Shown here piece by piece: positions 41,009 to 53,500 of a stretch of DNA of 64,000 nt; position 1 is the stretch's first letter; each line of letters begins with the position of its first letter. Source of the DNA: Rhea pennata (Eukaryota; Chordata; Aves; Rheiformes; Rheidae); NCBI RefSeq assembly GCF_028389875.1, contig NC_084665.1:93477435-93541434 (forward strand). The letters run 5' to 3'. The notes beneath the pieces are model-generated. The model did not search any database, had not been told where the DNA came from, and saw only the letters and a list, made by a program, of their open reading frames with translations. The translations under genes were made by a program, and so were the position numbers.

Positions 41009-43451
41009 CACCGCCAGTTGAACAGTAATGTGACGCTGATCTGTAAAGTTAGCTTGAACTTTGTTTGCTCCTGTCTGTTTTCCCCGATGGCCAAATGAGG
41101 CAGGGTTGCACCACTGCTGGCACAGACAGGCCTGCTGTGTCCCCCGGGGGGGAGCGCGGGGCTCATCACCTACCTGCAGCGCAGGCATTGCTCCCTACCC
41201 TGCACTCGTGCAAATTAGCTATGGTTAGCTCCATGCCATGATGCCAGTGACTCCACAGTGCTGTCTCCAGCAGTGCTGTTTTTGCAGTGGCCAGCTGTGT
41301 AACACGTACAGCCTGCTCTTGAGGGGAAGCCAAGTGAAAAGCAGGATGTGATAAGCGAAGAAGCAACAAGCTATGTGTATTTTACTGATGCACTGATCTT
41401 GTCCACTAGCTAATGTTCTGAAGCATTCAGAAATGCATTTGTACTTATGAAGATTGCCATGGTAGCAGTCTCTGGAGTATTCTCAAAGCAGATGATACTT
41501 TTATTTTTGTTAAAAGGAGCCACCTGAAGACACTGTGGATGTGTACAATTACTTTTCACACAGCAGTCAACAGTGTTCACACTTCACAGCTAATAGGATA
41601 TGGTACTTATGTCAAGGAGCTCATAAATGAAAGTCCAAGGATATAAATCACATGTATATGAATGATTTCATATTCCTAGTAGATTTTAAAGAAACTTCAG
41701 AGAAAGTCGGATGCTATGGTTCATGGCAGTATTATCTCCTATATTTCAAATATAATAATTTCAAACACAGAACATGCAGACTTCTCCCATACTTGCTGTG
41801 TAATTAAGTGTTCTTCATATAAGCTGTGGAAATAAAACTGTTGAAGAAGAGATTTTGTTTCTTGCTAGGAGAAGGGCTACCATTATATGTATGAATATTA
41901 GAGCAAGAGCTGAATGTTTGTCAGGACTATTCAGTCTACATTATGGAACATTAAGTAGAAGAAATGCAATAAATTTGACTTTAATAAGAAATTGATATTT
42001 GGGGGTTTTGTTACATGGAGCTCTCTTGTCTGCTCTTATATAGAATAAGCGGTACTCAGGTTTTCACCAAGCATTAAGTTTACAGTTTCCTACCATCTGA
42101 GTTTCTAGTGTATCTTACAGGAAAACAAACATTAAAAACCACAGCTCAAAGAGCTGCATCTGTTTGATCTCAGATCCATAGGTCTGTAAAGGCCATCCCA
42201 TCATATACCATAGTGGCAAATTTGGCATTTGTTAGAACTGTTTATTTTTTCCATGCTAGTCAGTTTAAAATTTCCTGTTTATTTTTATTCCCAGGAAAAT
42301 TGTTTTGCAAAATTTCCTTTCTGAGAAGGAAAAAAAAAATGTGAAGGGAGAAAAGACTGCTCCAGAGGTGAGAAATCTAGAAGCCGCTAGGCGCAACTAT
42401 CACTATTTTCGGTGGAGGTCCAAGGGTGCAGAGGGCACTGCAAAGCTGGCTAGATGTGCTTGTCCATCTCTCCACCTGTTTGAGAGCTCTCTACTGTTAT
42501 TAATTGCTGTGGTGTCCAAGAGCTTTTTAAGACTAAATGGCACAACAAGATAGAAGTCCCCAGAATGTCCCATTCTTCTTATTCTCCCTATAAAATTCTG
42601 GCTGGGCTGAAGTTCTGTTGAGTGAATTTTAGTTGCAGGACTAATGTAATCTGAGGCTGTGCATGAATTAAGTAGATGATTGACTAATGGCAGTACTAGA
42701 AAGAGAGACTGAGCTTGCTCAAATCATTCTTACACAGAGTTTGTTTGTAAAGGGAAGTTCTGTCTTCTGATTGCCAGTGAACATAGCATTATTTTAGTAT
42801 TTTAAGAGGGAGAGTGAGCTCTTACAACTTACACCCCATTCCTTCTCTAGCTCCAAAGGAAGGATTGCTTTGACTTCATCTGAAATCAGCATCACTTCAC
42901 AGTTCACCATAATTTTATCAGCAGCCTGTCATTTCACAGTTCCTACCAATTTTGCTTGTTAAAGTTTAACCCAGATTAAATCAAATTCTATACTACTTTT
43001 TTTTACGTCTGCGTTAGTCGTAAGAAGAGAGTCCTCAGGGCAGTAACGTATGATATTAAATACCATTCCTATTCATCAGAATTGATTTCCTTTCATAGTA
43101 TATAGTGCTGAGATGCAGAGGCAAATGATATTTTTATAACAGGAATTCTCAGTACATGTTAATTGCTTTATGGTTGTTTGCCAAAAATACAGAGTAAAGG
43201 TTACTGCCTTAGTAGAATTAGTAAAGATGCATCATCAGCTTTTTCTATGAAAAAGATTACTTAAAATTTTAAATCAATATTAAATTGTAGTTGAAATTGA
43301 GTCTAGTAGTCCTAATTTTCAAATTTGTCTAAAATCAGGCCTCTGTGTGATCTCTGTGGAGGACTCAGCAACTAAATTTAGCTTATTGCTAGCAAATTAG
43401 GCAATAGTTATTTTCTCTTTCTAAATCTTACCTATAGATTAGTCTGGACAA
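41009..43451. other. Sequence upstream of the NR0B relic, no gene recognised
   Basis: About 2.4 kb. A small GC-rich patch at about 41110-41190 could be part of the old promoter region. No other exon or repeat is identified. Confidence 0.55.
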
Positions 43452-44292
43452 CACAGAATCATAGAATCAGTAAGGTTGGAAGGGACCTCTGGAGATCATC
43501 TAGTCCAACCTCCCTGCTCAAGCAGGGTCACCTAGAGCAGGTTAGACAGGGTGGCATCCAGGTGGGCCTTGAACAGCTCCAGAGAAGGAGACTCCACAAC
43601 CTCTCTGGGCAACCTGTGCCAGGGCTCCGTCACTCTCACAGGGAAGAAATTCCCCCTCACCTCAGGCGGAACTTCCTGTGCTTCAATTTCTGCCCACTGC
43701 CTCTTGTCCTGTCACATGGGACAACTCAAAAGAGTTTGTCCCTGTCCCCTTGACACCCTCCCTTCAGGTACTTGTACACATTGATAAGATCCCCCCTCAG
43801 TCTTCTCTTCCTCGGGCTGAAGAGGCCCAGCTCTCGCAGCCATTCCTCATAGGGCAGGTGCTCCAGCCCTCTGATCATCTTCGTAGCCCTACGCTAGCCT
43901 CTCTCCAGTAGCTCCCTGTCTCCCTCGTAGTGGGGAGCCCAGAACTGGACACAGTACTCGAGATGAGGCCTCCCCAGGGCTGAGGAGAGGGGCAGGATCA
44001 CCTCCCTCCACCTGCTGGCAACACTCTTCCCAATGCACCCCAGGAGACCATTGGCCTTCTTGGCCACAAGGGCACATTGCTGGCTCATGGTCAACTTCCC
44101 AGGTCCTTCTCTGCAGAGCTGCTCTCCAGAAGGTCAGCCCCCAGCTTGTACTGGTACCTAGGGCTATTTTTCCCTAGGTGCAGGACCCTGCACTTGCCCT
44201 TGTTGAACCTCATGAGGTTCCTCTCCGCCCAGCTCTCCAGCCTGTCCAGGTCTCTCTGAATGGCTGCACAGCCCTCAGGTGTGTCAGCCACT
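43452..44292 (-). mobile_element. CR1 LINE, 3' fragment, inverted copy
   Basis: About 840 bp in minus orientation, tail (ATTCTATG units, reverse-complemented) at 43452 and 5' truncation at 44292 in the ORF2 C-terminus ([20 protein letters not shown] frame). Compared with the copy at 31988-32699 it extends further 5', carries a roughly 20 bp deletion near 44.1 kb, and otherwise matches almost base for base where I compared them. Confidence 0.95.
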
Positions 44293-47200
44293 AAATCTCC
44301 ACATAGTTATTAGAAATCTACTGTCTTCTTGTTATGGTAGCTTAACAAAAGTGTACAAGACAAAAAAATAGTTTTGTAGCATCTAAAATCCTGATGAACT
44401 GTTTCCCTTTGTAGGTATTTCTAGCATAAGGTATGGTCATGGTAAGGTATGGTCACATCACCGTTATTTTTTTCTGTTTTTCATTTATATACTTTATTAG
44501 CCAACAAAATACACACAAATACTCACTTCCACCATATTTTCTCTGCAATAATCAAAATTGCTGCTCAGGCATCAGTATGCCATTTAGACCATTAAAAAGA
44601 TATTCTAAATCCACATACAAAATTGCTACAGACAAGTTGTGGATATTCACACCATTGTTTGGATGTCATACTCCAAGCAAGGCTGCCATTTCCACCTTTC
44701 CCAACAGCAATACTGGTTTGTACATCTGTATATTACAGGGTCAAGTTTAATAAAGTTGCACTTTAGGTGACTCACACATGATGCAAACTTTCTGCTGAAA
44801 TTCCTGGAATTTCCAGGTTTGCAAAGACTGCCTGAGAGGTATAAATGGTCCCAGAGCTGCTTGCTTCTTACTTGATAATAGCCATATGTGAGTGCTTCAG
44901 GAAGACTGTAAGATATATACAGTTCTTCTCATGAGTATTTTCCTTGCTTTCAATCATTCTCAGCTTAGGAGCTTCCTGAACCACAGTGGTTTTATGCATT
45001 TACTAATTCTACAGTATGATCTCATGCAGTCTGCCTGTGAAGTCAGATGAACTTTTAGCAATAACAACCTATGCAAAGAGCTCCATGGATGCTGTATGTG
45101 AGACAGCATTCAGTGGATTTGGTGACTCCTTCTCTCTTTAGCTCCTTTTATTTTACAAATCTCTGCAAGTCTCCCTTTTCCAAAATAGAGAGACCTAGCT
45201 TACAAAATTACTCTTTCTTCAGAGCAATACTGTGCCTTTGATCGTCTTGTTAACCTTTCTTTGAAACTTTCCTAGAGCTACTATATCCTTTCTAAAATAT
45301 TTTCTAAGGGGGAGGGGGAGGAGCATCAGAATAATACACAGTATCTAGGACTTAAGGGAACATGGATTTATACAGTGTCAGAACAAAATTCTATGTTTTA
45401 TCTTTCCCAGACATCACTCCTGAACAGTGAGCTGTTGTTTCCATGGATTTGTATGTGTATCACAGCCCCAAAATTTTACTCCTGATGATAGTTCAGAGGC
45501 TGTCATTTTGTATGTGGAATCAGGATAGTTTTATCCTGTGTGCATCTCTTGATACGTACATACACTGAAATTCATCTGTCAGTTGATACCTAGTCAGTGA
45601 TTGTTACAATACCTTTCTGCATTTCCTCTGATAACCCTAGTCCTACTCTGAATAACTTAATAACATGAGCAAACTTTCATATTCTGAAACTAAAAGGCAC
45701 TGATGAATCATTTACATTTCATAGAAAGCTATTCTTCAGAATAGGGAGTGTTGTGATTTTTTAAAAAAAGAATGATGTAATTTAACTACAGAGCAGAAAA
45801 TCTGACATTGTCCTTGCAGTAGAATGTATATATACACAAGCATATGTACACATATAGTGCTGGATTATAGATATAGACACACAATGTGTATGAGTCCTGG
45901 GTTACTATTAAGTAGTAACCCAGCTACTAAGCTAGCCTACTTTCCTGAAAGGTGAGACTGGAGACGGATATATTTCTATCTTTTTGTCTTCTTTGTAGAA
46001 GACAAAATCTTCCACAATTATTTTATGTAGGCTACAAGAAGGAAACATAAGTAGCTGAGAGCAGTCTTTTAGGTCACCCTGTCACACCACTCTGTTATAT
46101 GCAAATGTTCCTTGATTCTGTGATCTCTTATGTCTCATACAGACATTTAATTGTTCTATAAACATGTATCTGACTTTAGAACAGGATTTTCTATGGAAGG
46201 TTTATACATTTTTCTTGGGAGGAGTTGGGTCACTGGTACTTTCCAGGAAACCTGACTTCACTTGATGATGATGAAAAGAGACAGCAATAAACAACAACCT
46301 TTTTGAAGGTTTCCATCTACTGCTTGTCCCATGGCATATATCATCCTTCATGGGCAGTAAAGGTGGATAAGTATTCATTTCTCAGCTAGAAGAACCAGGA
46401 GCTCCATTTCAGACTGCCTACTTTGGTTAGGCACATAGAGGGAAGCATCTTGTATGAGTTAAAACCTGCTCAGCCTCCAGGTCCAAAACTGAGGCTCCGA
46501 CTAAACTGAGACAAGCTCTGAAACAATGTCTTTAACTTACGCTCAGATAGGTAAGCATAGCAAGCCAATATCTGTCCCTTACATCTGAAACAGAAATATA
46601 TAAATTATAGGACCAGTTAACTTAAGCGTTTGTTTAGCTTATCTTGAAAGTCAGTGGATCTTCTCAAATAATTCAGGTTAAGCACACACCTAAAATAGTT
46701 TGCTAGATTTGATCTGGAAAAATCAGCATCTTCTTGAATGTAGCTAATAGAGTACAAGTGTTAAATTAATAGAGAGGTGGCTGCTGCAAGAGGCCCTGTA
46801 TTGAAACATAAAGTATCACTGACACCAGGCCTGTTTTATTTTTGCCTCTGATGCCCAAGTTAGAGAAAATGCAAATGCATCTGAACTTCTGACCAAAACC
46901 TTGCAGTGAAACTGAAGCTCTGAGAGTCCCCCTTTCCAAAAGCCCACCCCAGGCATTTGCATTTTACCCATATACTACTGTTCTTGATTTCCAAACACAC
47001 TGAAGTAGCATTTAAGGAGTCTTTTTGGCAGGTGCTGATCACTGGCTGAAGAAAGGAGAGTGTTTGTCATCATTTTTAGAATGGAGATATTTTGTTACAA
47101 ATTTTATGCTGCCTGACTGTATTTTAGCTGTTCTAAATGTGAGCACAAACACATATCCAAATCCAAGACTAGAATATTAGTAGAGGAGGTAAAGCATCAG

Positions 47201-49553
47201 CTCAGTGATGGTCCTCTTACAGAACGCTGGGGGCCACAGGAAAATTTTGAATCTATGAATCTTATGAATCTAAAATAACAGTGGATTTCCATGCATGCAG
47301 ATACATAAACAAACTCAAAAGGGCTTTCTGGGTCGTTTAAAACAAACAAAAATCCATAGCTGGGTAGAAAAGATCAGCTGGTTAGACAAATGCCATTGAT
47401 ATTCTTTCTGTGGGGAGCTGCCTAGTAAGTTGTTGAACAGTTTTATCTTGCCTCTCACCAGTGTCTTCTTCATATAAAAACCTTAGCGGTCCTCACAGTT
47501 CTGGCAGCTGCACATGCCATATGGGATTGCTGCTACTTGGCTATTTCTCCCTTGCTTAAAGATAAGGCTTTGTTTTAGGCAGTTTATAGAAAGGGGCATA
47601 AGCTTGGAGATATGAGTAGGTTTCAAGCTGCCCAATACAAATCTTTTGGTTTTTTCATACTAGAAAAATTGGCAACCTTTTATAATGATACATGTGTGTG
47701 TCTGTGGATGGGAGGGTGGGTGGACATGTGGTGATGGTGGTGGTAGTGGGAAGGATTATGTAATTCAGGATAAATTACTTCATACCCAACGGTGCTAGCC
47801 ATTTTACTATGGTTCCCCCTCCCAGGAGACAGTGTTTATACAGCCATCCTTATCAGCACTGGGACAGGCACCATTTGTCATTTTAAACGTAGATAGATAT
47901 ACCACTTAGTATTGCTCAGCAAATGCAGAAATGCTGGAAAACGAAGTAGGGAATGGGCACAATTTTGCAAAAGCAAAGCTAGAAAATGTTCCTGCCTCAC
48001 ACTGCCATCTGTAGCATGGCCCTGAGAAGGTGACCCTTCCCAGAAGCCCTCTCCCTGGCAAACTGAAAAGAGAAATAAATGGTTGTGATAAACTTTTTAG
48101 CTTAGCAAGTATGAAGCCCACTCTCATTAAACTTAAGTTCCTCTTATATCATTCAAGGTAAATGCCTAATCTAGTGATTTGCCCTCTATAAACACCACAG
48201 ATTAGCTAGTGATGGTTAGATGGCAGATTAGATATGTGGGGTAAATCTTCAAGCTGATCCTTGCTTATTTTATATACCTCATGATAAAATGAGCAAGGTT
48301 TTACAAGTAATCTGAGATCTAACAAAATAAAGCCCAAGCACCCCCATTTTATTTTGAGATAAATGAGGTGAAAGTAATTTCTGCTGGGGTGTAGGACTAA
48401 TCTCATTGAGTTTTCCCTGTTGTAAAATCAACATGGCTAAACTTGCCTAGCTATTTGCCATAGGATAACTTATGTAATAATCATTCTTAAATTTAATAAC
48501 TATCTATTAAGATTAGGGGGAGAGAAAAAAAACAGAAAAAGCACCTCTATCTCAAAACTGGGATTTTCTTAGAGCTCAGACTACCTAGAAACTGGTAGAA
48601 AAGTCTACATTATTTGGCTTTGATTCTTCACAGTTGCTGATGATGACTGATATATGTACAAATCTCCAAGCATTCATCCAGCCCCAGATGTATTCTTCAT
48701 CAAATATTTCCTCATCCAGTTTACCCAGAAGAGCCTCATTTGTTTTGCCTGTCTTTGATGATCTCCCTCTTAATTGCTATGACTTTATTCTGCCACATCC
48801 CTGCCAAGGAGATACCCTGTGTTTTCTTTGCTAGATGGTTTCCCCTCTAATTGACGTAGGATTGGAAATAGTCCTGAGAGAACAGTGGAGGGGCTGATTG
48901 CATTTCTCCCTGCCATTTCCAGAAGGGGAAGAGACAGAGAAGTTCACAAATTCTTTGCATACTGGGTCTAAAACATCTAGGGATGATGGAAGTGAAAGGA
49001 GGAACCAAAACTGATCCACTGATCAACATCTTTACAAAATCTGTACGTCCAAATACAAGCACTGTATGACCCTGAATTATTTCAGGTTTTAGAGATTCTC
49101 TAGGATTATATAAAACTGGCGTTCAATACAGTAAACTTCTATCTAATTAGCACCACTTAAGACCAACAAGTACAAGAGTATGACACCCTTATTTCAAGCC
49201 CTTTAGGAGACCCTTGGTCTGACGAAGCTGGGAAGGAGGAAAATGTGTTGAGTCATGTACCTGTTGGGAATTGTAAAGGAAATCCTTCTGTCTCTGAGCA
49301 TGAGGCTCTACTGTCAAGATACTTCCAGGGAAGAATTGTCTTTCTGATAACCATGGAGTCCAGGCAGGAGTCAAGAAGAAAGGCTGTGGAAATTTTGCCA
49401 CGGTGCTGTATGGTTTTGAACAAACACATTAAACTAGAAAAACTAGCTTCAGGTGCTCAAACCCACTATGGAGGGATGCTCCCAGCTTCCCCCTCATCTA
49501 GCACCAGTCACAAGCAGCCTGCATTCCTGTGCCTCACACTCCAAAAGGGGGGA
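44293..49553. other. Intergenic sequence, no gene recognised
   Basis: About 5.3 kb of AT-rich sequence with two perfect 10 bp inverted repeats (45898-45922 and 45982-46007) and a G/T-rich stretch at about 47690-47750. The last few hundred bases before 49554 should be the 3' internal end of a retroviral element, judging by the polypurine tract, but no gag, pol or env motif is legible. Confidence 0.55.
49543..49553 (+). other. Retroviral polypurine tract
   Basis: AAAAGGGGGGA sits directly before the TGTCAGG start of the LTR. A purine run abutting a TG is the plus-strand primer site of retroviral elements and shows that this LTR is, or was, a 3' LTR. Confidence 0.6.
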
Positions 49554-50579
49554 TGTCAGGACTTTGATATGAGACCTGTTTGGACACCAGGACCTTGAGA
49601 AACAAAGTCTGCTCTCACCACTGGGGCACTGTTAATTATGGCAGTCTGGACTTATCTCCTGGCAGGACCTTGAGAGATCACATCTACTTTCACTGCTGGG
49701 GCAATTCTTCTTACCCCAGCTATGGGATCTCTCCTTGCAAGAGCAAAGCAGTCATTCACCCTCAGTCACACTCCTTTAGTGTTGCTCAAGGCAGCTTGGA
49801 TGCCGTTAGCGGTGTTTGGCCATCTCTCCCACACATCCTATGACTGTGGGTGCAATCATTATAACAGGAACGGAAGAGAGTTGAACCCCACAGTAGCCAA
49901 GAGCTAGGGACTGCAACTGTGTGAGGAGAGCGGCAACTGGCCTCGCAGCTCCACCTCCACTTTCTCTGAAGGGTATAAAGATGTTGACCCTGGAGGCTGT
50001 CTTGGGCTCTTTGCAATAACAGTGAAACTACCAACTTGCGGAAGTCTTCAGGATGGGGACGCCCTCCTGCCACGACTTCCATGGGACTGAGTGTGTGTTG
50101 GCCACTGAGGCAGCAGTGGGTAAGATCAATCAGAATTGGCTTGCCTAGTTCATTCATTTCTGCCATTACAATCAGTATAAATTAGCTAGTTTTGTCTGTT
50201 TACTGTGTAGTTACTATGCAGAATTTTTAGTGTAGTTAGAAAGCACTCTAGCTGAGCTAAGTTTCTGTTAACAAGAATTTTGGTTAGAGTGTGGTGCTAA
50301 TAATGCCAAGGTTGCGGGTTTAATCCCCATATGGGCCACACTCATTTGAGGGTTGGACTAGATGATCTCCAGATGTCCCTTCCAACCTTACCAATTCTAT
50401 GCTTCTATAATTCTATGAATTGTTGTGTTGTACTGTTGCAACTTGTGTAGTAAATTTGGACCTTTGAAACAAATTGTAGAGTCATGCAGTAAATCTTCTT
50501 CTCTCCCTCCTCCCCTCCCTCACACCACACAAAACCCACCTGGTCTGAGACTGTAAAGATAGTCAGTCATCCCGTGACA
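49554..50579 (+). mobile_element. Endogenous retrovirus LTR (ERVL-like ends), interrupted by a SINE
   Basis: The element starts TGTCAGGAC after a polypurine tract and ends CCCGTGACA, giving imperfect inverted termini of the TGTCA...TGACA type. A TATA motif (GGGTATAAAG at about 49972) fits a U3 promoter, and AGTAAATC near 50.49 kb could be a degraded polyadenylation signal. Without the inserted SINE the LTR would be about 880 bp. No matching 5' LTR is seen upstream in the window, so it is a solo or truncated copy. The family is unassigned; the right boundary is less certain than the left. Confidence 0.58.
50279..50419 (+). mobile_element. tRNA-Ile-derived SINE with CR1 tail (TguSINE1-like)
   Basis: The left part (TTGGTTAGAGTGTGGTGCTA, ATAATGCCAAGG, GGGTTTAATCCCCATATGGG) matches tRNA-Ile(AAT) from within the D-loop to the acceptor stem, with the anticodon AAT in place and the B box decayed from GGTTCGATCC. 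It is followed after a short linker by the CR1 3' end GGTTGGACTAGATGATCTCC and three ATTCTATG-like units. This tRNA-CR1 architecture is that of TguSINE1 of passerine birds, mobilised by CR1 machinery. The 5' end with the A box is missing, so it is not a tRNA gene. It lies inside the LTR. Confidence 0.85.
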
Positions 50580-53500
50580 CCTAGAATGAGATTGTCATAG
50601 TTTCCCTGGCTGGAAAGAACCAGGATGCACAGAGAGCAGACAATTCTGAAACCTTTGAATAATACAAGGGTGAAAACCAAAGGGAAGGAAAAGACAAAGC
50701 AGAACATATTTAATAAAAACAGATCATGAGAAGGTAAACATTATTTGTAAATATTTATACAGAGATGTGAGCTACATGCAAAATCAAAGGTAGCCATAAG
50801 ACACAAGCACTTCTGTGCCACTGGCTGACAGCATGAAAGACGTTTAGACCTTCTTCTGGACTATGTATGCAGTAAATGAGTGCTGTGCTCATTTAGTATT
50901 GAGTTTTAGCATTATGAGTGAAGTACCGCTTGCTCTGGCATTTATGGTGTTCCTGTCACTCTGAAAAACAGCCCTAAGTTGTTTAAAAGCAAGTACATCT
51001 GCAGAAATCATATTCTTGAGAGTGAATTCTGGCTCCATTTGTCTCAGGAAAATCTGCACTTTTTAAAAAAAATACAAGTATTTTAAGGTCAGTGGAAACT
51101 CCATTAGAGTTTTTCAGGAAATTTTAAGATCATTAGAGCAATGGAAATCAAAATGTATGCAATGTACTAATGTCAAACACATGATGAAACACAGTGGACA
51201 GGACATTAAATATGTTCTCTGGTCTTAACATAACATTCTCCATTGGGACCTACACAAGTCAGGAACGCTTGATTTCATCTTGCCATGTGCCAAGGAATGC
51301 TCCTAACTTACAGTGGTTACCAAAAGGTACTTCTCCTTCAAGATGCCTGCTGAAAGTATCAGCTTTCAAGCTGGTCTTTGTAACCAAGTGAAGACATACA
51401 GACTTTTTCTCCATAAGATACGCTGTGAAACATATGTATTAGGAGAATGGTCATCAAGAATGTCTGATAGCCAGAATTACCATTCTGAAAGAAATAGTCG
51501 CCTTGGAATTCAGCCATTTACTTGAAATCGTGTTCAATAAGCAACTAAACATCTAAAAGCAGCTAAAGGTGTTACAAAGTACAAATCAGTCCACACAGCT
51601 GCAAAGTTTGCATGAATGCACTAACATAACTGGAAGAAAAAAAAAAAACATGCTTGCAGACTGTTTAGAGTAGCACTAAAGGATCCTTTCACCCTCTCTG
51701 ATTGCTCTGACAAATGCGGATGTTTCACAACAGTCCTGTATGAGAATACACCCAAGCTTGCATGGGCTGAAGCATCTAGACCTTCAGGACTTGCATCACT
51801 TCAGAGCTCAGATCTAATAGTGAGGGTTGTTGGATCAAAACCTCTCCCCTTTTTTCTCCTTTCTCTTGCCCCATATTTTTTTTTTTTTTCAAGTCAAGCA
51901 GGAAAGGCTATAGAATTTCCTTCCATGAAGCCAACACTTGGCACCATCTGTGCTGGAGATGTGAATACCAGGCAGGAGGATTCATCTTGGGCCAAACAAG
52001 TCAGAACTATTCCTATGATTGGCCAGGACCCTTAGCAAGCTTTAAAGTTTTACATGAGGCTTTACTGTGTAGCGGAGCAAAGCCAGGAAATGCTCAGATC
52101 CCAGGGTGTGAATGTTTCATATTAAACTTCGTATTCTGTATACACACAGAACTTGCTAAACATGTTTTATGCAATCTCACAATTGTGAATAAATGACACA
52201 GCTCTTTTCTTGTTCTCATTTGAGACTGGAGATGATAGCAACCAAACAGTCAGAGGTGAAAAAATGCATGGGGACACCTCAACTCTGTTCCCAGCTCTAT
52301 CTTTGAAAAGGCTGCCAGGGCAAGATGTGCTGAACCGACCTGACAACTCACATCCTATAGTAAGTACCCTCTACCTTAGAGCTCCGTGTTCCTGCTGGCT
52401 CCTAGGCACTGGCTTTTGCACCCACCAGATTCCTCAAAGAGTCTATTCAGCTTGGTAAACCAGGAGAAAAATCATCTAGAGAAGGAAGAAGGTGTCCCTG
52501 AACTGGTGGATCAACTGACAGCAGAGCTGGTCTGCAGGAAGGGCAAAAACCTTGTCTCTGCATGCAGAGGAAGCTTGTCTGAGCAGCTCAAGTAAGAATC
52601 CTACCAGGACCTTTAAGGCAGGATTCCCTCCAACAAGTCAGGTTGTACAGGGTGTGTAAATGATGAGTAAGCCTGGCACAGCACAGACAGCTAACTTCTC
52701 TCGGTGCATTTTTCCAAACTCAAGAAATCGTGATCCACAGCAGAATTACAATCATGGTAGTGCTACTATTTTTTGTTACAGGCTAACTTGACTAATAACA
52801 TCCTACCATACCTTTTCACAGGTCAGAACCTGCAGAAGTCTTGGAGGGAAGATCCTGCTGCAGAGATTTCCCTGTTCGCTCCACCTCACGCACAGGCAGC
52901 AGCCAGGTTTCCACACTGGGTGCGTCTGGCAGTGATATCATTTGCCATGAAGTTACACTGACCATAGAAGTAGGGATCTACCGCTCCTTCTGCAACACAA
53001 GCAGCATCTGGAAGGACAACTTTCCTGTTTGCTCTCTCTTGCAGAGTATATGGCATGTTATCACCACGTATGCTAATGTTAATTTACTGATAAGCTAGGA
53101 AATATGGCAAAGAACTAATCCAGGTGTCAGATCAAATACCTGTGTAACAATAAAACACTCAGTAGAAAACAAAGGTGAGAATTTTCATTTCATTCCAATT
53201 TTCCCTTCAGGAAACATCAACATGAAAGGTCAAGTTTATTTTGACTTTAAATGTCATCTTTAAAACCCCAAAATATGGAGCAAAATAGAAATAAAAACAA
53301 ATGTGAAAATGAGATATTTTTAAAATGTCAAAATGAGATATTTTCATTTTAAACAATTTTGAAGTTATAGCAAATAATTTAGAAAATATAAAATGTGCCA
53401 TCAGGATTAGCTAGAAGTATATTTTTTGGAAAATTTTTTTTTTTTCTAAATTCATACATTCTCAGCAAACTGTATGGTTTGAAAAAAAAGATCCAAGTAA

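Noticed and set aside
50281..50340. A tRNA-Ile gene
   Set aside because: The 5' third with the A box is missing, the B box is decayed, and the sequence runs into a CR1 tail; it is a SINE.
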